Positions 1 through 7,407 are shown, counted from the stretch's first letter. The stretch is 64,000 bases of DNA from an uncultured Winogradskyella sp. (GCF_947495255.1 NZ_CANLYI010000001.1:486044-550043), one strand, 5' to 3'. Notes: generated by a model from the letters alone, not told the origin. Translations and numbers: made by a program.

Positions 1-1
1 A

Positions 2-151
2 AAACAAGAATTGAGTATACCACTCATTGTTGGTGGCGGCATAAGAACTAAAACAGAAATAGAATTGGCTTACAAAGCTGGAGCCAATTTAATTGTTATT
101 GGAACAGCTTTTGAAACAGATGAAACATTTTTTGACCATTTACGGAGTTAA
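2..151 (+). CDS. GGGP/heptaprenylglyceryl-phosphate synthase family protein (C-terminal fragment)
   Basis: Only the last 49 codons are inside the window; the 5' part lies upstream. The fragment reads as the end of a TIM barrel: a strand with IPLIVGGGIRT, then a helix with AYKAGANLIVIGTAFE, which is the phosphate-binding C-terminal region of the PcrB/geranylgeranylglyceryl phosphate synthase family. This family couples a prenyl diphosphate to glycerol-1-phosphate; its physiological role in flavobacteria is not settled. It ends 82 bases before the thiamine-binding gene and may share a transcript with it. Other phosphate-binding TIM barrels have a similar GGGI/GT end, so the family call is good but not certain from a fragment. 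Confidence 0.75.
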   Translation, partial: KQELSIPLIVGGGIRTKTEIELAYKAGANLIVIGTAFETDETFFDHLRS

Positions 152-233
152 ATTGTGACAATTAACTTGATTTAGCATCTTATAATATAGAATATTAATT
201 GAAAATAAAATTCCGAATTCACGGAAATCAACC

Positions 234-494
234 ATGGAAATATCAGTAGACTTAACACTTTCGCCTTTACAAAATGATTACGAAAAACATGTGATTAACT
301 TTATAAAAGCATTACGTGATTCTCCTTTTAAAGTTTTAGAAAACCCTTTAAGTACACAGATATTTGGGGACTATGACGCGCTCATGCCATTTTTAAATCA
401 GGAAATAAAACGGTCTTTTGAAGCTGTTGACATTTCGGTATTAACTATGAAGGTGGTTAAAACAAATAGAAGCGATTATGAACCACATTTTTGA
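234..494 (+). CDS. YkoF/MTH1187-type thiamine-binding protein
   Basis: An 86-residue cytoplasmic protein matching the MTH1187/YkoF-like family: an N-terminal strand MEISVDLTLSPL, a Y-E-x-H-V-x-x-F-I helix, and the STQIFGDYDALM segment typical of these ferredoxin-like folds. The family binds thiamine or hydroxymethylpyrimidine-type ligands in some members. The next gene, a PnuC-type transporter, starts at 478 and overlaps it by 17 bases, so the two are probably translationally coupled. A TPP riboswitch about 3.3 kb downstream controls a receptor, which supports a thiamine connection. No riboswitch is visible in the 82 bases upstream. The ligand is inferred from family and context. Confidence 0.75.
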   Translation: MEISVDLTLSPLQNDYEKHVINFIKALRDSPFKVLENPLSTQIFGDYDALMPFLNQEIKRSFEAVDISVLTMKVVKTNRSDYEPHF

Positions 495-1110
495 TTTCTT
501 CTTCGGTCAGTATACCGATTATCAAACTACAGATATCGTTTTAGAAATTGTTGCTGTCATTTTTGGTTTTCTGTCAGTTTGGTTTTCTAAAAAGAACAAT
601 ATTTTGGTGTTTCCAACAGGAATGATAAGTACTTGCATTTTTGTGTATTTATTGCTAAAATGGCAACTTTTAGGTGACATGATGATTAATGCTTATTATT
701 TTATAATGAGTGTATTTGGATGGTACATCTGGACGCGTAAAGTAGATGCTAAACATGAAACACCAATCTCTAGAACAACCCAAAAAGAAAAGAAAATAAG
801 TATAGCTATATTTTTAGCAACACTAGTTTTTGTTTTTGTAGTATACAAAACCTTTGACAAATGGAATGGTTGGGTTGCCTATGTAGATACCATTACAACC
901 GCTACCTTTTTTGTTGGAATGTGGTTAATGGCAAAACGAAAAATAGAAAACTGGATTTATTGGATTATAGGTGACCTCATCTCTATTCCTCTATACTTTT
1001 ATAAAGGATTTACATTTACGAGTTTCCAATATTTAGGATTTACAGTGATTGCCATATTTGGATATTTAGCATGGAAAAAAAGCTTAGACAACAGTCTTCA
1101 AACTGCATAA
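478..1110 (+). CDS. pnuC: PnuC-family vitamin transporter (NR or thiamine, PnuT-like)
   Basis: A 210-residue inner-membrane protein with about seven hydrophobic segments. It carries the PnuC-type signature around residues 65-85 (N-A-Y-Y-F-I-M-S-V-F-G-W-Y-I-W). PnuC proteins are facilitated-diffusion transporters whose substrate (nicotinamide riboside, or thiamine in PnuT) is trapped by an intracellular kinase. Here it sits between a thiamine-binding-type protein and a NadR-like kinase, overlapping both (17 and 40 bases), so all three are likely made together. Context supports thiamine from the left neighbour and nicotinamide riboside from the right; sequence alone does not decide. Confidence 0.85.
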   Translation: MNHIFDFFFGQYTDYQTTDIVLEIVAVIFGFLSVWFSKKNNILVFPTGMISTCIFVYLLLKWQLLGDMMINAYYFIMSVFGWYIWTRKVDAKHETPISRTTQKEKKISIAIFLATLVFVFVVYKTFDKWNGWVAYVDTITTATFFVGMWLMAKRKIENWIYWIIGDLISIPLYFYKGFTFTSFQYLGFTVIAIFGYLAWKKSLDNSLQTA

Positions 1111-1640
1111 AAGTGGTTTTATTTGGTCCTGAATCAACAGGAAAAACAACATTATCTCGCCAACTGGCAAGACATTTTAATTCTGTTTGGGTACCTGAAC
1201 ACGCAAGAGCGTACCTACAAGACAAATGGAATAATGAGCGTAAAACTTGCGAGCCTAAAGATTTACTACCTATAGCCATTGGGCAAATGAAGTTAGAAAA
1301 TAATTTGGCTCAAAAAACAGATTCCGTTTTAATTTGTGACACCGATTTACTTGAAACTAAAGTATATAGCGAAGCCTATTACCAAGGTACATGTGACCCG
1401 ATTTTAGAGACATATGCTCTAAAAAACTTTTATAACCTCTACTTTTTAACCTATATTGACACGCCTTGGGAAGCTGATGACCTCAGAGACAAGCCTGATG
1501 AAAGAGAACGTATGTTCAAGGCTTTTGAAAATGCTTTAAAAACCTACAATAAACCGTATGTAATACTAAAAGGAAATAAAAAGGAACGACTAGAGACCGC
1601 TATAAAACATATAGACAAACTATTAGAGAACAAAACATAA
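1071..1640 (+). CDS. NadR-like P-loop kinase without the NMN adenylyltransferase domain
   Basis: A 189-residue cytoplasmic P-loop kinase of the NadR/ribosylnicotinamide-kinase family. Visible motifs are Walker A GPESTGKTTLSRQLA (about residues 19-33), the VPEHAR segment, a LICDTDLLET strand, and the lid region DTPWEADDLRDKPDERERMF. Bifunctional NadR has an N-terminal nucleotidyltransferase domain with a HxGH motif; that half is absent. The gene overlaps pnuC by 40 bases, an unusually long overlap, and the ATG at 1071 leaves only 18 residues before the P-loop strand, which fits. Likely role: phosphorylating the vitamin imported by the adjacent transporter. Substrate may be nicotinamide riboside or thiamine; I cannot distinguish. 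Confidence 0.8.
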   Translation: MEKKLRQQSSNCIKVVLFGPESTGKTTLSRQLARHFNSVWVPEHARAYLQDKWNNERKTCEPKDLLPIAIGQMKLENNLAQKTDSVLICDTDLLETKVYSEAYYQGTCDPILETYALKNFYNLYFLTYIDTPWEADDLRDKPDERERMFKAFENALKTYNKPYVILKGNKKERLETAIKHIDKLLENKT

Positions 1641-1675
1641 ATTGAATTGCCCAAAAAATTAACAAATCTTAACAC

Positions 1676-3235
1676 ATGAAATTTTCTAAAAAAGACATAA
1701 AACAAATAGAATCCAAAGGTTTAAGCCAAGAAGAGGTTTTAAAACAAATAGACCTTTTTAAAACTGGGATTCCGTTTACAAACATATCTGAAGCTGCAAC
1801 TATTGGTAGTGGAATTATTGCACTAAATGATGAAAGCATAAATGAGTTTGTAGAGCTTTTTGAATCTGAAAAAGATAATAAGTCTCTATTAAAATTTGTG
1901 CCTGCATCTGGAGCAGCAACAAGAATGTTTAAATTTTTATTTCAATTTGTTAGCCAATATAATTCTAAGGAGCAGTCTCTAAATTCATATATCAATAAAA
2001 ATAAAATAAAGGAATTGTCTCTTTTTATGGTTGGGATGGAAAAATTTCCGTTTTACAGACAAATACTAGAACTCCTTAAATCTAAGGGGATAAAGTTTGA
2101 AGCTTTAACAAATCAAGAAAAAGTTTGGCTTTTTGCTAAAACAATGTTAGATGAAAACGAATTAAATTTTGGAAATCAACCGAAAGGAATATTACCGTTT
2201 CATGAGTATAAAAAAGACCATGTTTCTACAGCTTTTGAAGAGCATTTGTATGAAGCAGCAATGTATGCTTCGTCAAAAGGTTTGGCTAAATTACACTTTA
2301 CAATTTCAGAAATTCATAAAGATAAATTCACAGAAGAATTTAAAAATATTCAGAAAAACATTGAACAAAACACAGGTGTTACTTTTGATATTTCGTTTTC
2401 TTACCAACAACAATCAACAGATACTATTGCTGTAACTTTAAAGAATAAACCCTTTAAAGAAACTGATGGTTCTCTATTATTTAGACCCTCCGGTCATGGT
2501 GCATTAATAAAAAATCTTAATGCCTTAGATTCAGATATTATTTTTGTAAAAAATATAGACAACGTAGTCGTTTACAAATACAAAGAAGAGGTTGCTAAAT
2601 ACAAAAAAGTATTAGCTGGTATTCTTATTAAACTTCAATCTAAAACATTCGAATATTTACATGTATTAGACACAGACGATATCTCAGAATCAACATTTAA
2701 AACCATAGAAGACTTTTTAACTTCAGGCTTAAATATTAAAATATCTGATGAGTATAAAAAATATGCAGACCGCTATAAAGTTGAATACCTGCAAGAAAAA
2801 CTAAACCGACCTATTCGTATTTGTGGTATGGTAAAAAATGAAGGCGAACCTGGAGGAGGACCATTTTGGGTTAAAGACCAGAAATCTAACCAATCCCTTC
2901 AAATTGTTGAATCTGCACAAATTGACTTAGATAATAAAACGCAATTTGAAATTCTTAAAAATGCAACGCATTTTAATCCTGTTGATTTAGTTTGTGGTGT
3001 AAAAAACTATAAGGGCGAAAAGTTTGATTTAGAAAACTATGTGGACCACAATGCAGCTTTTATTACTCAAAAAACAAAAAATGGTAAAGATTTAAAAGCT
3101 TTAGAATTACCAGGACTTTGGAACGGAAGTATGGCAGATTGGACGACCATTTTTGTTGAAGTACCAATCATTACGTTTAATCCTGTTAAAACTGTAAACG
3201 ATTTATTAAAAGGACCACACCAAATTAAAGAATAG
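1676..3235 (+). CDS. DUF4301 family protein
   Basis: A 519-residue soluble protein recognised as the Bacteroidota DUF4301 family. The diagnostic glycine-rich FVPASGAATRMFK motif lies near residue 75-88, followed by FRPSGHGALIKNLN around residue 265 and GGPFWVKD around 395. The two glycine-rich motifs resemble a nucleotidyltransferase-like sugar-nucleotide fold, but that is inference and no reaction is established here. It follows the NadR-like kinase after 35 bases and shares one base with the next start codon (arfB at 3235), so it is probably part of the same operon. The function is unknown. Confidence 0.8.
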   Translation: MKFSKKDIKQIESKGLSQEEVLKQIDLFKTGIPFTNISEAATIGSGIIALNDESINEFVELFESEKDNKSLLKFVPASGAATRMFKFLFQFVSQYNSKEQSLNSYINKNKIKELSLFMVGMEKFPFYRQILELLKSKGIKFEALTNQEKVWLFAKTMLDENELNFGNQPKGILPFHEYKKDHVSTAFEEHLYEAAMYASSKGLAKLHFTISEIHKDKFTEEFKNIQKNIEQNTGVTFDISFSYQQQSTDTIAVTLKNKPFKETDGSLLFRPSGHGALIKNLNALDSDIIFVKNIDNVVVYKYKEEVAKYKKVLAGILIKLQSKTFEYLHVLDTDDISESTFKTIEDFLTSGLNIKISDEYKKYADRYKVEYLQEKLNRPIRICGMVKNEGEPGGGPFWVKDQKSNQSLQIVESAQIDLDNKTQFEILKNATHFNPVDLVCGVKNYKGEKFDLENYVDHNAAFITQKTKNGKDLKALELPGLWNGSMADWTTIFVEVPIITFNPVKTVNDLLKGPHQIKE

Positions 3236-3639
3236 TGGATACTAGCTTATTAAAATCTGAATTAACCTATAAATACGTGCGTAGCTCAGGAAGTGGCGGA
3301 CAGCACGTTAATAAAGTATCGTCTAAAGCCGAATTGTATTTTGACCTTAAAAATTCTAATGTTTTTAATAAGGAAGAAAAACAGATGCTTTTAGAATTCT
3401 TTAATAATCGTTTAACCAAAGACGGTGTTTTAATGATTGCTTGTTCTGACAGCCGAAGTCAATTTAGAAATAAAGCTTTAGTTACGCAGCGTTTCTTAGG
3501 GTTAATTGAAGATGGTTTAAAAAAAGAAAAAATACGCATTGCAACAAGAATTCCGAGAAGTGTAAAAAAGAAACGTTTAAAAAACAAACGTATTAATGCT
3601 GATAAAAAAGCAAACCGGAAACGACCAGAATTAGAATAA
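3235..3639 (+). CDS. arfB: Peptidyl-tRNA hydrolase ArfB (ribosome rescue)
   Basis: A 134-residue release-factor-like protein. It has the catalytic loop SSGSGGQHVNKVSS with the GGQ tripeptide (about residues 19-32) and a lysine/arginine-rich C-terminal tail, and lacks the codon-recognition domains of RF1/RF2: this is the ArfB/YaeJ layout. In this family the tail enters the empty mRNA channel and GGQ hydrolyses peptidyl-tRNA on stalled ribosomes. The start is a GTG at 3235 whose G is the last base of the DUF4301 stop codon; no closer in-frame ATG exists before the GGQ motif. Confidence 0.92.
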   Translation: MDTSLLKSELTYKYVRSSGSGGQHVNKVSSKAELYFDLKNSNVFNKEEKQMLLEFFNNRLTKDGVLMIACSDSRSQFRNKALVTQRFLGLIEDGLKKEKIRIATRIPRSVKKKRLKNKRINADKKANRKRPELE

Positions 3640-3646
3640 CCACTAC

Positions 3647-3762
3647 CGTCACTTCGAGTGATTCCGAAGAATGAGGAATCGTATCGAGAAGCATATTCTA
3701 AATCAATTTCCAAAAGGTTCTCGATACAAAATTCTAAAAAAAGAATTTCACTCGAACTAACG
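3647..3762. repeat. Inverted pair of REP-like stem-loop units
   Basis: Two related units face each other. The left (3647-3692, plus) reads CGTCACTTCGAGTG, then an inner hairpin GATTCC...GGAATC (3660-3665 / 3675-3680), then GTATCGAGAAGC. The right (3716-3762) is the same pattern on the minus strand: CGTTAGTTCGAGTGA, inner hairpin AAATTCT/AGAATTT, TGTATCGAGAACC. The whole can fold into a long cruciform. Another pair occurs at 22177-22300 with different inner stems. It fills the gap between arfB and the riboswitch promoter. I read it as a mobile or REP-type element; it could also act as a terminator for arfB. Confidence 0.75.
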
Positions 3763-3819
3763 TTTAAATTTCAATTCAAAAAAATCATCATTCATAATTC
3801 ATAATTCTAAAATCCGTTA

Positions 3820-3827
3820 TATATTTG
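3820..3827 (+). promoter_or_regulatory. Bacteroidota -7 promoter box TATATTTG
   Basis: A perfect TAnnTTTG box just before the TPP riboswitch. A transcript starting about 4-7 bases after it would begin at about 3831-3834, exactly where the 5' strand of riboswitch stem P1 starts. No clear TTG -33 element was identified. Confidence 0.65.
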
Positions 3828-3830
3828 CCG

Positions 3831-3912
3831 CGTTCTCAATAAAGGGGTGCCTATTATCGGCTGAGATCATACCCATTGAACCTAGAACAGGTAATGCTGT
3901 TTAGGAAACGAG
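3831..3912 (+). promoter_or_regulatory. TPP (THI-element) riboswitch
   Basis: The conserved aptamer core is present in order: GGGGTGCC (3844-3851), CTGAGA (3861-3866), ACCC (3871-3874), GAACCT (3878-3883) and ACAGGTAATGCTG (3887-3899), closed by a short P1 of CGTT (3831-3834) with AACG (3907-3910). This aptamer binds thiamine pyrophosphate and normally represses thiamine uptake or synthesis genes when TPP is plentiful. The only downstream gene on this strand is the TonB-dependent receptor starting at 4091 or 4127, so the receptor is predicted to be thiamine-responsive. Confidence 0.95.
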
Positions 3913-3919
3913 CGTAAAG

Positions 3920-3941
3920 AAAATATCTTATAGATGTTTTT
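3920..3941 (+). terminator. Possible riboswitch expression-platform hairpin
   Basis: Directly after the aptamer, AAAATATCT (3920-3928) can pair with AGATGTTTT (3932-3940, one G-T pair) around a 3-base loop, running into a short T stretch. It is A/T-rich and weak, but its position suits a TPP-controlled terminator. The remaining leader to the receptor start (about 150 bases) shows no other clear structure. Confidence 0.4.
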
Positions 3942-4090
3942 GGCGAACGCAATAGTTATCAATGTTTATTTTTCTACTCTGGGTTATATCTTGTATTAAT
4001 TTACTGGCTATTGATTCAAACAGAAAGAAACAACATTTTTAAATATTAAAGTTGCTTGTAGCTCAAACAATTAATTATTAACCAAGAATA

Positions 4091-6361
4091 ATGACCTCTT
4101 TTTATTCGATTATAAATTATAGTCGTATGAAAATTTTATTCAACAATCTCTCAAAAACAAAACGACAGAGATTAACACTTTCATTTTTTTTATTAGCAAT
4201 GTGTTCAGCTTATGGACAAGAGAAACAACAAGATTCTACTAAAGTTGAAAAACTAGACGAGGTTTTAGTAAAAGCTGTCCGTGTAGACGCTAAATCGCCA
4301 ATTACACACAGTAATGTGAGTAAAGAACAATTGGCAAAACGTAATTTAGGACAAGACATCCCAATGTTACTTAATTTTTTACCTTCAGTAGTAACCACAA
4401 CAGATGCAGGCGCAGGTGTTGGCTATACAGGTATTAGAGTTAGAGGTATTAGCTCACAATCTACTAATGTTACTATTAACGGAATTCCTTACAATGATGC
4501 CGAATCCTTAGGTACTTTTTGGGTTAATCTAGGAGACTTTGCTTCTTCTGTAGAAAGCTTACAACTACAACGAGGTGTTGGAACTTCTACCAATGGCTCA
4601 GGTGCTTTTGGTGCAAGTATTAATGTCTTAACAGATGCAGTTTCTACAGCATCTTCTGGCGAAATTTCTAATTCTTTTGGTAGTTATAACACTAGAAAAC
4701 ATACCGTAAAATTTAGTACTGGCCTTATGAATGACCATATCGAAATTGCAGGTCGTTTATCTAAAATTGCTTCTGACGGTTATATTGATCGTGCGTCTTC
4801 AGATTTAAAATCTTACTTTTTACAAGGGTCTTATATCGATGATAATACTTTAATAAAAGCTATCACTTTTGGTGGTAAGGAAGTCACTTACCAATCTTGG
4901 AATGGACTTGAAGATTTATACAAATTAGAAAACGATCGAACTTATAACACTGCTGGAGAATACACAGATAATGAAGGTGTTACTCGTTTTCATGACAATC
5001 AGGTAGATAATTACAATCAAGATCACTATCAATTACATTGGAATCAGCGTTATACCAATCAATGGTCAACAACACTTGGTTTAAATTACACAAAAGGTAG
5101 TGGTTATTTTGAACAGTACAAACAAGGCGAGGATTTTGCTGATTATGGTTTTGAACCTTTAGATTTCAGTGGTGAAATAATAGATGAAACAGATTTAATT
5201 AGAAGACGTTGGTTAGATAATAATTTTTACGTTTTTAATGCCAATGCGAACTATAAAAATAATAACATCAATCTTATTTTTGGTGGATCTTATAGTCATT
5301 ATGATGGTGACCATTTTGGGGAAGTTATTTGGGCCGAATATGCAAGTCAGTCTGAAATTAGAGATCGTTATTACGATGGTAATAGTAAAAAGAATGATCT
5401 TTCTATTTTCACCAAAGCAAACTATCAACTCAATGAAAAAATAAGCCTTTATGGTGATTTACAGGTTAGAAATGTAACATATAAAACTACTGGAACGACT
5501 TCTGATATAGTAGAATTTGCAATTGATGAAGACTTCACGTTTTTTAATCCAAAAGCCGGAATTACCTTCGAGTTAAACACGGACAATAATATATATTTCT
5601 CTTATGCAAGAGCCAATAGAGAACCAAATAGAACGGATTTTGAAAGCAACGAATCTATAGAGCCAGAACAATTAAATGATTTTGAATTAGGTTGGAGACA
5701 CAAAAAAGGAAACTTTACATTTAATGCCAATGCGTACTACATGAGTTATAATGAGCAATTGGTTTTGTCTGGACAACTAGACGATGTAGGTAACCCAATA
5801 AGAACTAATAGTGGTAAAAGTTACCGTTTAGGTTTAGAGTTAGAAGCTATAATTCCTGTTACCTCTAAAGTAACAATCCAGCCTAATTTAACCTTGAGTA
5901 CCAACAAAAATGATGAGACCATCATTCCGTTTGATGGCGAATTACAGAACTTAGGCAAAACAGACATTTCATTTTCTCCAGATTTAGTAGCTGCAAATGC
6001 TATCGTTTTCCGACCTGTAGACAATCTTCAGATGTCTTTATTAAGCAAATTTGTTGGCGAACAATTTATGAGCAATACCGAAGCTAAATCATCTAAATTA
6101 GACAGTTATTTTATTAATGACTTTAATATTAGTTACGTACTGTCATTCCGAGGAAATGAGGAATCTCAACCTGTTTTTGAGTCTATTGCATTTACAGGCT
6201 TAGTTAATAATATCTTCAATAAAAAATACATATCTAATGGCTATTATTATACTTATGATGATACTTGGTCAGACCCTAATGCAACAACAACGATTGAAGG
6301 TGCAGGTTTTTACCCTCAAGCCACAACTAACTTTTTAGCAGGTGTAACTTTAAAGTTTTAA
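4091..6361 (+). CDS. TonB-dependent receptor under TPP riboswitch control (thiamine uptake)
   Basis: A 756-residue outer-membrane TonB-dependent transporter. It has a signal peptide (after M13: K-I-L-F...F-F-L-L-A-M-C-S-A-Y-G-Q), a plug domain with DIPMLLNFLPSVVTTTDAGAG and GIRVRGISSQSTNVTINGIP, and a beta-barrel ending in the aromatic TLKF. It has no SusD-type partner. The start may be the ATG at 4091 or the in-frame ATG at 4127, which gives a more typical signal peptide. The riboswitch upstream argues for thiamine, TPP or a precursor as substrate. Oddity: codons at 6140-6169 (L-S-F-R-G-N-E-E-S-Q) match an intergenic repeat seen elsewhere in the window. Its stop overlaps the convergent lipoprotein gene by 4 bases. 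Confidence 0.92.
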   Translation: MTSFYSIINYSRMKILFNNLSKTKRQRLTLSFFLLAMCSAYGQEKQQDSTKVEKLDEVLVKAVRVDAKSPITHSNVSKEQLAKRNLGQDIPMLLNFLPSVVTTTDAGAGVGYTGIRVRGISSQSTNVTINGIPYNDAESLGTFWVNLGDFASSVESLQLQRGVGTSTNGSGAFGASINVLTDAVSTASSGEISNSFGSYNTRKHTVKFSTGLMNDHIEIAGRLSKIASDGYIDRASSDLKSYFLQGSYIDDNTLIKAITFGGKEVTYQSWNGLEDLYKLENDRTYNTAGEYTDNEGVTRFHDNQVDNYNQDHYQLHWNQRYTNQWSTTLGLNYTKGSGYFEQYKQGEDFADYGFEPLDFSGEIIDETDLIRRRWLDNNFYVFNANANYKNNNINLIFGGSYSHYDGDHFGEVIWAEYASQSEIRDRYYDGNSKKNDLSIFTKANYQLNEKISLYGDLQVRNVTYKTTGTTSDIVEFAIDEDFTFFNPKAGITFELNTDNNIYFSYARANREPNRTDFESNESIEPEQLNDFELGWRHKKGNFTFNANAYYMSYNEQLVLSGQLDDVGNPIRTNSGKSYRLGLELEAIIPVTSKVTIQPNLTLSTNKNDETIIPFDGELQNLGKTDISFSPDLVAANAIVFRPVDNLQMSLLSKFVGEQFMSNTEAKSSKLDSYFINDFNISYVLSFRGNEESQPVFESIAFTGLVNNIFNKKYISNGYYYTYDDTWSDPNATTTIEGAGFYPQATTNFLAGVTLKF
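6141..6169 (+). repeat. TGTCATTC...GAATCTCAA repeat unit inside the receptor gene
   Basis: The segment TGTCATTCCGAGGAAATGAGG followed by AATCTCAA is a small imperfect palindrome (ATTCC / GGAAT stem) that matches, in reverse, the intergenic unit at 8359-8388 and resembles 53528-53551. Here it is read in frame as part of the receptor barrel, between the strand ending N-I-S-Y-V and V-F-E-S-I-A-F. It introduces no stop codon. Confidence 0.65.
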
Positions 6362-6795
6362 TTACTCACCAAATAAGTATTATTCCCAAGACTCTCAACT
6401 CTGTATGGCTGCAACGTACAGGATTGAGAGTTTTCGTTTAAACCAAAACCAGTTGCTAAACTATATTGATTACCATCATCACAACCACAAATTACAATAT
6501 CGCCAATACCTGAATCTGTTAAGGTAGAACATGAAGATGGCACGTGATTTGGATCAGATGCATCCCAAGCATATAGTATATTAGAACTTGCTCTATATAA
6601 CCAAATCCCCTTATTGCCATAACCAGAAACATAGACACTATTTCCATTAAATTGCAGTTGGCTATACTGAGGAAAATTAGTATTTACTGTTAAGTTAACG
6701 TTAGCGTCAAACAAGAAATTACAGTTGTTAATATCATCAGTATTACTACAAGCAAAAATTAAAATGCAACTAAGGGCTAAGAGTGTTTTTTTCAT
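6358..6795 (-). CDS. Rieske-fold-like lipoprotein lacking cluster ligands
   Basis: A 145-residue lipoprotein: MKKTLLALSCILIFAC-S with the lipobox Cys at residue 16. The C-terminal half (W-D-A-S-D-P-N-H...C-S-T-L, then I-C-G-C-D-D-G-N-Q-Y-S-L, and P-Y-R-V...Y-L-V-S-N at the end) follows the strand order of Rieske-type domains, but the CxH and CxxH pairs that hold a 2Fe-2S cluster are not intact. I therefore expect a structural or binding role rather than electron transfer. The longest frame begins at a TTG (6801); the ATG at 6795 is the better start. It converges on the TonB receptor with a 4-base overlap. The fold assignment is by pattern only. Confidence 0.6.
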   Translation of the reverse strand: MKKTLLALSCILIFACSNTDDINNCNFLFDANVNLTVNTNFPQYSQLQFNGNSVYVSGYGNKGIWLYRASSNILYAWDASDPNHVPSSCSTLTDSGIGDIVICGCDDGNQYSLATGFGLNENSQSCTLQPYRVESLGNNTYLVSN

Positions 6796-6824
6796 CTTCA
6801 ATTTAAAAAGGCAATTTACAATTA

Positions 6825-6857
6825 TTTGAAGTTTGCCGTAAATATTTTATATATTTG
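6825..6857 (+). promoter_or_regulatory. greA promoter (TTTG ... TATATTTG)
   Basis: A -33 TTTG (6825-6828) and a -7 box TATATTTG (6850-6857) are separated by 21 bases, within the usual Bacteroidota spacing. Predicted transcription start is about 6862-6864, leaving a leader of about 70 bases before greA. Confidence 0.65.
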
Positions 6858-6863
6858 TATAGT

Positions 6864-6910
6864 AATCTCGTCAGCGCGAGATTTTTTTTATGCTGATTGT
6901 ATTTCAGCAT
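6864..6910 (+). terminator. Terminator-like hairpin and second hairpin in the greA leader
   Basis: AATCTCG (6864-6870) pairs with CGAGATT (6877-6883) and runs straight into eight T residues (6882-6889), the form of an intrinsic terminator on the plus strand. It is followed by a second 7-bp hairpin, ATGCTGA (6890-6896) with TCAGCAT (6904-6910). Both lie between the predicted greA start of transcription and the ATG at 6934. The first may be a leader attenuator, or the end of read-through from the receptor gene; the minus strand has no T tract. Confidence 0.6.
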
Positions 6911-6933
6911 CTTAGACTATAAACGAAGGAATT

Positions 6934-7407
6934 ATGAGTAAAGTATCTTATTACACAGCTGAAGGTTTAAAAAAGTTAAGAGATGAGTTAAACCAACTTA
7001 AGGACATAGAGCGTCCTAAGGCATCTCAAGCTATTGCAGAAGCAAGAGACAAAGGAGATTTAAGTGAAAATGCAGAATATGATGCTGCAAAGGAAGCACA
7101 AGGTATGTTAGAAATGAAAATTTCTAAAATGGAAGAAACTCTATCTGGAGCAAGAATCATTGACGAGTCGCAGTTAGATACTTCTAAAGTACTAGCATTA
7201 TCTATTGTAAAAATAAAAAACCAAGTAAATGGTATGGAAATGACTTATACTTTGGTTGCAGAAAGTGAAGCAGATATTAGATCGGGTAAAATCTCTATAA
7301 ACTCTCCTATTGGGAAAGGTTTATTAGGAAAATCTGTTGGTGACACTGCCGAAATACAAGTACCAAGTGGAGCAATGAGATTTGATATTTTAGAGATTTC
7401 TAGATAA
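6934..7407 (+). CDS. greA: Transcription elongation factor GreA
   Basis: A 157-residue protein of normal GreA length. It opens with the coiled-coil region Y-T-A-E-G-L-K-K-L...E-A-R-D-K-G-D-L-S-E-N-A-E-Y-D-A-A-K-E, whose tip carries the acidic residues (D-x-S-E-N-A-E-Y) that stimulate RNA cleavage by backtracked RNA polymerase. It ends with the FKBP-like domain containing I-S-I-N-S-P-I-G-K-G-L-L-G-K-S-V-G-D. It stands alone, with its own promoter and leader hairpins and a strong terminator at 7447-7476. The leader suggests control by premature termination. Confidence 0.97.
   Translation: MSKVSYYTAEGLKKLRDELNQLKDIERPKASQAIAEARDKGDLSENAEYDAAKEAQGMLEMKISKMEETLSGARIIDESQLDTSKVLALSIVKIKNQVNGMEMTYTLVAESEADIRSGKISINSPIGKGLLGKSVGDTAEIQVPSGAMRFDILEISR

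Noticed and set aside
1040..1279. A 79-codon minus-strand frame across the pnuC/kinase overlap
   Set aside because: Both plus-strand genes are well supported here, so this is a shadow.
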